Positions 42,601-54,600 of a stretch of DNA of 64,000 nucleotides are shown here, piece after piece (positions within the stretch are counted from its first letter, which is position 1; every line of letters starts with the position of its first letter). The notes under the pieces were generated by a model. That model was not told the origin of the DNA. It saw nothing but the letters and a program-made list of their open reading frames with translations, and did no database searches. The stretch comes from Dendrophyllia cribrosa (taxonomy: Eukaryota > Cnidaria > Anthozoa > Scleractinia > Dendrophylliidae), in assembly GCA_024195265.1 (NCBI GenBank), contig JAJLRJ010000014.1, forward strand, positions 17,178,459 to 17,242,458, read 5' to 3'. Made by a program: the position numbers and the translations under genes.

Positions 42601-45600
42601 TTACCTTTGGAAAGGCAAACATCTTTACACGATTTTCCAGCTTCTCCCTGCACAGTGTTAAGGGCTTTTAAGGGAGGCCACTTACTCTGGTGACAAAAGT
42701 CCTGGAAACAAAACCAAAAGATTGTCATCCTTACATTTCTGTAAGGATCAAGGATGGTGCAGAGGTGAGAGCACTGGCCTCCCACCAATGTGGCCCGGGT
42801 TCGATTCCCGGAGGCGAGGTCATATGTGGGTTGAGTGTGTTGTTGGTTCTCGTCCTTGCTCCGTGGGTTTTCCCCGGGCGGGGGGGGGGGGGGGGGGGGG
42901 GGGGGGTACTCAACAAAATTTTGTACGGGGATGCTCCGCCCCGTGGTCTAAACCCTTACCCTTTCATATACTGTTTCTTGACAGAAAAGGTACACCTTTC
43001 ATTGAAAATGGTACACCTTTCATTCACCTTTCGTTGAAAATGGTACCCCTTTCATATAGCCTTTGCGTGCGTCTGTTTAATATATTTTGAAAGTCACTTT
43101 TTATAATACTTAAATTGCGGTTTTCCCTACATTTTTTATGCTTCAACTCGTGTTTTCGCTACCATTTCCTATTCTTCGTGAAATCCCTACCCTTTCACAT
43201 ACTTCAACTCGTGAAATCCCGACCCTTTCATATACCTCCAGCCTCAAAAAGGTACCCCTTTCGGGCGGAGCATCCCCGTATAGCCCATTATAGGGAGTAC
43301 CCCCCGGGGGGGGGGGGGGGGGGGGGGGGGGTTTCTCCCGGTACTCCAGTTTTTCGGTAGTTCCTTGGTGTTGCGGATGGTGTGATCACCAAATGACGTT
43401 AAAGAAAACATTCAAAAGACACTGAACAATACCCACACCACAACACCAAAGCTAACCAACAATGGCTTCCGCAACACCAAGAAACACTCACCACAAAAAA
43501 CCATCATTTCAAAATCCCAATTTGATCCGGAAATAGTGGAAGTAAGAGCCACCTCGTGAACTCCACTGAAATGCCCCTTTTTATTTCTGCTTACCATTTT
43601 CAGACATTTTACCATACTTCCTTGATTAAGGCGCCCCACCCTCGCCCCACCCTCGATCCAATCGATCGATCGATTTGGGTCTTCCCTCAAATAAGCATAC
43701 TGTCAGTGTCAGAAAATCTGTAAAACCTCTCATCCTTCACTGAAACAATTTTTATGGGGTAGACTCAACAGACACAGAATCGTCTAATTACCTGATTTTG
43801 AACCAAGGCATTCACCCTTTCTAACATTCCTTCGTGAGTGAACTCAAATGGTAGGTAAGGATCCACCTAAGAGCAACACAGAAATTAAGAGTAAGACACA
43901 TAGATGTTCAGTTTTTGTGAGTCTGGAGTGAGATTTATTTCCTTGGGGGCGGGGGGACTCCCATATAAAAATGACGAGGGTGCTCGTCGGAAATTTTTGA
44001 AAACACTCAACAAGGTACCAGGATCTTGTTTGATGGGTGTGGCTCAAATGTCATTTTCTGTAATATTTTTTTCTAACTGTGGTCGTTTTAGATTTAGGTA
44101 CCCTAAGCACAGTAAGCAGTACCAATCTGCAAATTTTGACCCTTAAAAGGTTCGACGAGCACCCCCGTCATTTATATATGGGGGTTCCTTCCTCCGGATT
44201 TATTTTTCAAAATCTGCACTCACCGAAATGACATTTCCTGAACTCTAAGTCCATTTCATTCTTAATTTATTAGCCATCCAGTTATTTTGGTTTGCATAAA
44301 TATACATGTACATGTATGGTTTTTTAATTCTTTAATAATATAACAATTTACTATGGGAGATTTTGCTTGTGTGACAGGGTAGAAAAAGAGCCATTAAAAC
44401 AAGTCACATCAAATATGCAAGACTTGGTGTTTACCTTTATAGACTTGTTTTAATTTTCTATTCCACTGGCAAATATTAAAAAAAATCCATTCCCTCATGA
44501 ATGTCCCCTGACTTTTAGAGTACATTAATAAGATCACATATGATAAGTTACGAAAATGTTTGCATGATCATATGAGCTGCAGAACAATTTTCTGTTCACC
44601 TGCTAAAATTGAGAAAGTGAAAGAAGATACAAACAATGCACACTTTTTACCTCTCTAAGCAAGATTTCCTTCATGACGCTCTCCACATCAGACAAAACAT
44701 TCACATCTATGGTGTACACGTGTGGTGAGCCAATGAACTCCTCGCAGTAAGGGTGTTGTGACGTCACCTAAAACATGAAAGTTTAAAGGGGCCATGTCAC
44801 CACTTTTTTTATCAACAGAAAATTACAAAAAATAAGATGGACCAAAGGGAAAGACACAGAACGGGATGCAAAGCCCCATGCGAGGCGCCTACCCAACAGA
44901 CTAAAAATAATATATATAGTTAAAGGGACACTGTGCCGCCGAAATATCAAAATTTCGCGTAGAAGTTATTTCCACGTTATATGGTTAGCAAATTTCCACC
45001 GGTTTTCCGTGGTGTGGACTCTTATTTACCACGATTTACGTCATCACATGGTCAAAATGTTGTGGACTCACGAGGCGCAGCCGAGTGAGTCAGCAACAAA
45101 TTTTGACCATGTGATGACGTAAATCGTGGTAAATAAGAGTCCACACCACGGAAAACCGGTGGAAATCTGTTTTTTAGCACAATATTTAGAAGAAAATACA
45201 AGGAAAAATCGAAGTTTCGTTACAAAACGTGATGCATTGCGTGAGCAAGCGTTGTCTATAACTTGCATTGCGTGATGTTAGCGTCAGCACCGTTGAATGT
45301 ACTCTCATTTACCACCCGCATCGACCAATCAGATTGCGAGATTACCGGCAATTGTGGTAAAAAAACAAATATACAATGTACAACAGTTGGATAAAAAGAT
45401 TCTATAGAGCAAAACAAAAGCAGTAGTTTGGAGATAAAGTGCAGGATTGCAAGGATTACAGTTCATGAAATTTGATTTATTGACTTGCCATTCTTGTGAA
45501 ATTTTGACTTTTCTAGCCTTCATTTTGTCTGTTTAGTTCATATTTTCTTTGCTTCTATCACTTTTGGTGATGGTTTCTTCCAATTTCAAGATAACAAAGT

Positions 45601-48600
45601 GTACTGAGCTTATAAAGCAAGCTTCTGGCCATAATCAGGAAAACATGACATTTAAGCTGCAAAAGTACTGCCAAAGAGGTTTCATTTGAATGGTCACACC
45701 ACAGGATTTCGTCCACAGACTCAAAAGTTTGAACTACACTACATGTCTCCATAATCACTCTGGGAGTGAAAGGGTTAAGTTATGCTTACAGTACCTTTAT
45801 AGATACTTGCATGTGTTGTTTCACGGCTTCTTATGTTTGGGCATGTTGGCTATTAAAAGGCCAGTTACTGCACCAAGAGAGGAAAGGCTCTAGGACCCAG
45901 CATATTCATGATATTTACACTGTTCATTACCTTTAGTTAATCATTTTATCAACTTCCTACAAGTACTGTACAACTTTTCTAAAAAATGTACCTGGGGATT
46001 AAAATGTCTTTAATACCAATGGAATTCCCCTTTTTAAAAATAACAAACTGTAGATTATCTCCTTACCAGCCTAAGAGTTGGTTTGTTTTTAAAAAATGCT
46101 GTATTCAATCTGTTCTTTGGTGGATTAAACTGAGAAGAGCACAACAAAATAAGAAAAAAAAAATCAGTGGTTGAAAAACAAATTTCATACAATCTGGAAA
46201 TACAAAAAAGCAAAAACTGGGTTAAATTAAAAGTGAACCTGACACTTACTTTTGGATTTATAAAAAAACAGCCACTGGCGATTGCTTCCAGTGGAGCTGG
46301 GCCCTCATAAGGAAAACCAAGGCCAACAAAAACCTGTAAGAAAAGAACAAGATCCATCAGGTTAAAATGAAAGATACCAAAAAGAGAATACCTGAAACAG
46401 GGTTCTTCTTATCTTCCTGTACCAATTTACATCTCTCCTCGTGTGTATTGGCCTTTCGCGCTCTTCCCTGACTGTTTTGCAGTTTTGAAGCAACTAGGAG
46501 TACTGCTATTCCACCCTGGACAGGATGCTCATCCATCACAGGATTACCTCTGTTATCCCTTTATGTTCACATCCGAGTAAAGAGAGAGAATTTAAGAAAA
46601 CAACACGATGGAAGAGATGAGAGGCGCATACCACAGGGTGCAAAATAGCAGCCGGCTAACGGCGGTAGCCGGCACTTTGACCACACTTGCTGGCGACTTT
46701 TCACCAAAGAAAGAGAAAATTCATGTCATGCTTGGATCGGCCAACTGAAATCAAAGTCGCTGCAATGGTATCCTGTAATGATAACTCAGGGTTCTCATAA
46801 CATCCGGGGTGGCGCTACTAAAAAAAGCTTTGAACAGATTATAAGAAGTGGCCTTCACACAAATCGCAAAAAGTGAAAAAAAAATCTTGTTGTTGACTGC
46901 TGAGGGTATGTGCTCATTCATTATTGACAGCCAGGAAAAAATGAGCCTAGACAAAAAAAGCCTACAAATTCAAGCTTAAAGCTGTGATTTTATTTTGAAC
47001 CCTGTACCATTTGTCACAACATACTGGCCGGCCAGAGTAGTCGATTTGGAAATAGTATGTAGTAGTAGTATAGTCACTAGTATGAATAGTAGTATGTAGT
47101 CATTATAGTATGAAATAGTACAAGTTGTTTGAGCCTAGTTGCTACCATGTTGTTTCCTTAGACAAGAAACTTTATTCTGGACACATTGTCTCTTTCTACC
47201 CATGTGTATAAATGAGTACAGGCGACATAATGTTGGGGGTAACCTTGCAAATGGACTAGCATTCCATCCAGGGGGAGTAGTAATACTCTCAGTCGATTCA
47301 TGCTGGGTTAAGCTCTGGCAGTTGTGAGTCACTAGGCTCGTCAAGACTTAACCTTCAGCAGAAGCAAACCATGAATGTCAACCCCCATCACTAATAAGAG
47401 ACCTACTTTATGCTCGTTGCTCCAAAAAAACAGCTTTTATAAAAACCTGAACTTAGCCCCTGGTGAAACCAAGACAAAAACACCTCGGATCTGTCTTACC
47501 ATGGATTCATTTAAAAGCTTCTGCACTTCTACAGGAGACACAACACCATGATTTATCACAAACTTTGGTAGACTGTCTGCCACTTCACTGGGACTCTAAA
47601 CACAACAACAACAACAAAAACATTAACAAAAGTTTAACACAGTTAAGTACTAAAAATGCAAAATGCAATTATTGCATTTTGAATGCTGCAGCACAATAAT
47701 ATTCAGTTTTGACTTTTTCTTTCATAACGTCATCTCATGTTTTCCCCATTTGTTTTGATTTTTGAGTTAGGAACTGTGATGATAAACAAACTATAAGTCA
47801 GGGCACGAAATTGCACCTGATACAGTCACCAATGCACCTAAGTTTTCCATGCTCAGGCGACCAAGATTCAAAAGTTAGTCACAACATTGGTGACCAGATC
47901 CATTTGCTTCATCCTACCTCTATGTATTGTGCAATTAAATAAACCTTGAAGGTGGGTAAATCGGTGCGAATGATGAGGTTTGTAGCAAAACCATCACAAA
48001 CTCTACAAAGTGCAATGTCAACATCCGCCATCTTGGATATTTCAGAGGGTACATTGTATATTGTGCATTCAAATGTCCCTTTTGCTAACAGTGCATACTG
48101 CAGACTCAGAATATTCTGCGTCGTTCGGTTCTCATTTGTCTATGTCGATATTTTTTGTTTTCGTTTTTGTAAAACAGAATGGCTACTGACTTTTTGGACT
48201 TGGCGACCACTTTGGAATATTTAGGAACCAAATGTCTGTGAGAAAAAAGTTAATTCCGTGCCCTGTAAGTGTTTTTGGAAATAACCGCGCAGACACCACA
48301 GGAATAAAAGGGATCAAATTTTACCCTCAGTTCATTCAATACCTTTTGGTCATATAATTATATCTGAATTTCTTTCATGCATGCTTTGAACTAAAATACC
48401 AGATCTAATTATTTTTTATTATATATTAATTTCCAAGCACATGGCCATAGAACACCTTGAGAATTTAATTGGCTAATAAATATGAGAGATAGTTCAATAA
48501 TATATCACTAAATCTTTAAGAGATAAAATAATTTCAATTACAATGGCAGCATTTTGAGGGGATTAAAAATATTTTTGTAAGTTTGGATATGTTGTAAGTG

Positions 48601-51600
48601 TAGATTTATACTCACCCCTCCCCCCACAGTAGCATGGACTTCTACATATTTATTTATAACTTCAAGGAAACCTTTGTTTGGTAAATCCTGCAAAAAAGCA
48701 AACAAATTGTCATCTTACTGTATCTTATTTTGGTATTAAAAATAATAACAATAATAAAATAATATTCAAATGAATGTTTTATAGGCAGCCCCGTGACATT
48801 CAAAGGGAGCAAAGTGTGATGAGCTTAATGTCTCACTCACCTTCCACATTTTAAAGTGTTTGCCATACACCAAGGCTTTCGCTTTCCTTCTTGTCCTATT
48901 TCCTGTTGTCACAGGTGTTTGAGCATTCACCACAAAACCAAGGAAAGTGTTGTCAGGACTGTGAGCTATCAAACAAATAATAATCATTATGGAAATAATA
49001 AAATTTTGTGTGGTTTTAAAATAAAATTTGGAACCTGTAGAACTCCTCAGGTATGGTGACCATTCAAGTGAAAGTTATTTAGCAAACTAATTTTTTCAAA
49101 CTAATCTTGATGATGTTTACAATGCTGTGCTTCTTTATTGTTTGAGTTTGTTGATGAAGTCCTAAAGTGTAGCTGTTGTGATTCAGTTTTCATGTTCCTT
49201 TGTTTTATATTCATTATCATATATTAACATAGAAAAGAACAGTAAAAAATAAAAATTGAACCAAGGATAAAATTGAACTACAACATAACCATTCATTGAT
49301 GAAAGCTAAAAGGCATTTACTTTTTTTAATTAATTTTTTTATCCCAGTACAAAGACCAGCATTTATACATGTAAATTCCATTGTATAAAAGATATTCAAT
49401 CTTGTCAAACAGTAGATAAAAAGCCACTCTGTGTACAGTGTATGTTTATGTAAATTATACACTCTGTGTATACATGTAGTATATGGCTGGTAATTGCCCA
49501 TTATTAATTATGAATTTTCTTTCTCTTGCGGTACATATACTTACGGAACATAGTCTGGTATTGTCGTAAGTTGAGGTTGTGTCTTCCATAAGCCCCCATG
49601 GATCCACCTGGGATATTTTCTTTGAACAAATTAAAGTTGAACTGTGCCTCAGTACCAAATGAGTCAACTACACGCAGCTTGCACCTGAAAACAACACAAC
49701 ATAAATAAGATTAAGCAAATCTTTAACTGTTCATCTCCCAAGAGTGCCAAAAATAAAAAATGTTCAACAAAGTTTACTTTGTAAAATATTGAAAAACAAA
49801 TGCTACAAAAGTACTGATGAAGAGGTTTCATTTGAATGGTCACACCATAGAATTTCGTCCACAGACTCAAAAGTTAGAACAAATGGTATCTTGCAAAAGT
49901 ACTGCTTAAGAGGTTTCATTTGAATGGCCACACCATAGGATTTCGTCAACTGACTCAAAAGTTAGAACAAATGGTACCATGCAAAAGTACTGCTGAAGAG
50001 GTTTCATTTGAATGGTCACACCATAGAATTTCGTCAACAGAATCAAAAGTTAGAACAAATGGGACCATGCAAAAGTACTGCTGAAGAGGTATCATTTGAA
50101 TGGCCACACCATAGGATTTCGTTAACAGACTCAAAAGTTAGAACAAATGGTACCATGCAAAAGTACTGCTGAAGAGGTTTCATTTGAATGGTCACACCAT
50201 AGAATTTCGTCAACAGAATCAAAAGTTAGAACAAATGGTACCATGCAAAAGTACTGCTGAAGAGGTTTCATTTGAATGGTCACACCATAGGATTTCACAA
50301 GTTAGAACTACACCAATATGAGGGCCTGTTCTAGTCAAAATTACCCTTGCCCTAATTAAAAATTCAACAAAAATCCGAAATTTCACTTTGTAAAATATTG
50401 AAAAACAAATGCTACCACGGAGGTTTCATTTGAATGGTCAGAATTTTGTTAACATACTCAAAAGTTAGAACAACACCAATGAGGGCCTGTTCTAGTCAAA
50501 ATTACCATAATTACATACTTTTTTATGCCAGAAATAAAAACATCTATGCCAGAAATAATGAAACTGTTTTCACAAAATTATAATTTTTACAGTGTTTCAT
50601 ATATAATTAAAGCTACTCTACAAACTATTTTTTCGTTTGCTGCAATGCAAGAATTAATTTCTTCTGTGAACGAATTAATTTTTCCTGTGCGTGAATTTCT
50701 TAGCAAATCCCACTGGGAGTGAAAGGGTTCGTTATTGTAATAATTGACATAATACATTTAATCCTTTATAACTGGGTGTTCATTAATTTTGAAACTTCTT
50801 CGTTACTTTTGACTGTCAGCTACTATAATTATTATCAACACCTAACTGAAAGGTCAAAGGCCACACTTGTATCAAATGAATGGAAACCTAAACACAACTG
50901 ATCCATGTAAGCGATATGAGTGAACTGTTGGGTGCACTCAATACAATCTTTCTGCTGGTGTCTGCTTACAGAGATTCAATTTACTATTGGGGATGTAACT
51001 ATCAGGGGATTGTTACTTTTGGCGAGTCATTTTATTTATTTTTATTTATTTATTTTTATTTAATCCATTTTTGGGGAGTCGTTACTTTCAATCAGAACTT
51101 TATGGTATATTTAGTACACCAAACCAATAAATACATGTATGTGCCTAAAATGTATAGGATTGCCATGCCTTGGATAAATTAATCTCTAAAAGCATTTTTT
51201 CCTTTGTCCTTTAGAATTTATTTGAAAGTTCCCTCTTGTTGATGTTATAGCAGAGCGTTTATGTATGATTTATTTTCACACAAACTTTGACAGAGCCAGC
51301 AAAACCTGTGTCATAATAATTAAAAGTTCTTTCAATTGGTGCCAATCAGCATTATTTTTATACTTAAAAAACCCTCTTTGTTATTAAATGGCTCAATTAT
51401 AAAATGATCTTGATGCATTAAGCCCCGTCTACACGAGCAATTTTTATGTGGCAATTTTTTATGTGGTAATTTTTATTTGCCCGTGTAGATGATGAAAAAT
51501 GGCCAATTTTCATGTGACAACTGTATTTGATGAAAAGCTGGCATGTTAGTTTTTATGTGGCAAATAAAAATTGCCGCATACCGATAATTGTCCGTGTAGA

Positions 51601-54600
51601 CGAGAGGCCACATTTTATGTGGCAAATAAAAATTGCCACATACCGATAATTGTCCGTGTAGACGAGACGCCACATAAAATGTGACAATTTTTTCGACGTC
51701 ATCTGTAGAACCCAGTCCCTAATATTTACAACAAATTAACAACAAATATTTGTCGATCATCTACACGGGCAAATAAAAATTGCCACATACAGTTGCCACA
51801 TAAAAATTGCTCGTGTAGACGGGGCTTTATACAATAAACCTTCATCAACAAATATAAAACTTAAAAAATGAAAAGAAAATGCAAACTTTCTATCAAATGA
51901 ACGTTTTTTTTACATACTTGAATTGTGGTAAAAGGTTTCCAATCTTGGCACTAATGTGTTTAAGTCCAATATAGTCCAAGTAAACTAGATCAATGTCATC
52001 AGGTAATTCCTGGGGACATAATTTTTTGATACCAGCAGAATTCCCTAGTGCCCTGCAAAATAAGCAAAAAAGAAACAATAATTAGTTCGGAGTATGCTAC
52101 TGGAGAGAAACAAAGGTAATAAAGGGTTAATTAGAATTTAACCTCTACAGAAATTAATAATAATTAATAATTAGTACGTGATTTACAACTGGTTGATTTT
52201 AACATACATGCAAATATATTTTAGTTTGCTCCTCAATAATGATATCAGATAATTTATACCTAGAATAGATGCTTAGAGGATACAGGCATACTGACTGACT
52301 GGCTGGCTAGATGACTGACTGAATGCTGGGTGACTGACTGATGACTGACTAATGACTGACTGACTGGCTGACGGACTGACTGGCTGGCTGACTGACTGGT
52401 TGATTGACTGACTGGCTGGCTGACTGACTGGCTGGCTGGCTGACTGACTGACTGACTGACTGACTGACTGACTGACTGACTGACTGACTGGCTGGCTGAC
52501 TGACTGACTGACTGACTGACTGGCTGGCTGACTGACTGACGGGTTGACTGACTGACTGGCTGGCTGGCAGATTGACTATGTACAGTAGAATCTCAAAGTT
52601 CTACAAATTGAACTTCTTGCTAATTTGAACCATTATTCTTTTCGCTTGGTTGCAAAATTTAACCTCGAAGTGATAACTTAAACTTTCAATATTCGAATAG
52701 CTGTGTGTTATTTTCTCCAGACAGTTAAAGCCATCGGGGTTCTACTATGACAGCAAAGTTCAACTACCTTAGTACAGCAGGCAAGTCTGCAGTGGCATGC
52801 ACAGTTATATTATGTCCCAGGATATAAAGAGACATTAGTTCAGCTACCTTAGTACAGCAGGCAAGTCTGCAGTGATGGTTATATCATGTCCCAGGATGTA
52901 AAGAGACGTTATGATGTCACTCCACTGCACCAGTTCCCCTAATGGACCTCCTTTAGTAGCTTCTTCAGCAAAGTGCATCTTATCCTCGCTTGCCAACACA
53001 CCAATAAAAATCAAAATCTTAAAAAAAAACATTTGTATTAAATCAAGGTAAAGGTAGGTAAAGAAGCAGACAAGCCACAGGCATCCCACATAAGCGACAG
53101 GCATCCCACATAAGCGACAGGCATCCCACATAAGTGACAGGCATCCCACATAAGCCACAGACATCCCACACAAGCCACACAATCCCACACAAGCCACAGG
53201 CATCCCACACAAGCCACAGGTGGTCCACTCTACCAGAGCTAAACCAGGTTTCTGTGGCATGAAGCAAAGGAATATTGCTACTCCCCTGGATGGGATGCTA
53301 GCCCATCGCAAGGTTACCCCCAGCATTTTGTCACTGGCACCCACACACACACCTGGGTGGAAAGAGGCAATGTGGAGTAACCCTTCTTGTCTAAGGAAAC
53401 AATATGACAGCCAGGCCTTGAACCACTGACCTTCAGATCTGAAATACGCTAACCATTGCACCACCGCACAGGCTAACCACTACACTACCTCACAGGCTAA
53501 CCACTACACCACCACACAGGCTAACCACTACACCACTGCACAGGCTAACCACTACACCACCGCACAGGCTAACCACTACACCACCGCACAGGCTAACCAC
53601 TACACCACTGCACAGGCTAACCACTACACATAGGCTAACCCCAACACCACCACACAGGCTAACCACTACACCACTGCACAGGCTAACCACTACACCACTG
53701 CACAGGCTAACCACTACACCACAGCACAGGCTAACCACTACACATAGGCTAACCCCAACACCACCACACAGGCTAACCACTACACCACTGCACAGGCTAA
53801 CCACTACACCACCGCACAGGCTAACCACTACACCACTGCACAGGCTAACCACTACACCACCGCACAGGCTAACCACTACACCACTGCACAGGCTAACCAC
53901 TACACCACAGCACAGGCTAACCACTACACATAGGCTAACCCCAACACCACCACACAGGCTAACCACTACACAAACAATGAACTGCAAAGCTGATCTGACC
54001 ACGTAAAAAAGAAAAAAAGTAAAATTTGCGAGACATCATCACGATAGAAACCAATAAAGTAGGATCGTAACCGTGGACAATTGTTTCGTTGTTATTGCAA
54101 CTCATCAGCACAGTGTAACGATCTAAATGTCGCCAGCAAGAAAGCCAACGCAAATAGACTGCACAATGACCCGTTCACAATATCAGGTTCCGTACTATGT
54201 ACTCACTTGTCACCCGAAACACGCGTGCCACATCACGTGCTTCGGGGAACAAGGAGCCCACAGTGTATCGCAAAGATGTCTCGCAAATTGAAATGTAGAT
54301 CGACAAAGTCGATCTGAACATTTAAACGCATGGGCAAAACCATGCTTTTTGAGCACAGCATATCGGATCTGAAAAGACCTACGGTCCCAAAATATATGGA
54401 AATAAAAGTAAACTGCAGAAGACCGCAAACGATAATGCTGCTAATGATACGTGGGATCTACGAGAGACCTAACCAGCCAAAAAAATGAATGAACAAAAAC
54501 AATGAACTGCAAGGCTGATCTGACCACGTAAAAAAGAAAAAAAGTAAAATTTGCGAGACATCATCACGATAGAAACCGATAAAGTAGGATCGTAACCGTG

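Noticed and set aside
42745..42815. Possible tRNA gene
   Set aside because: A and B boxes are present but acceptor and anticodon stems do not form, and the sequence continues into a SINE tail.
46055..46357. 100-codon ORF spanning MGAT5 exons 15 and 16
   Set aside because: The 120-bp intron between them happens to lack stops. GTAAGT and a pyrimidine-rich acceptor mark it as an intron, and the inserted residues have no counterpart in MGAT5.
53490..54002. 170-codon minus-strand ORF with VVSLCGGV repeats
   Set aside because: It exists only because the 24-bp minisatellite is a multiple of three. The underlying DNA is an expanded SINE A-box head.
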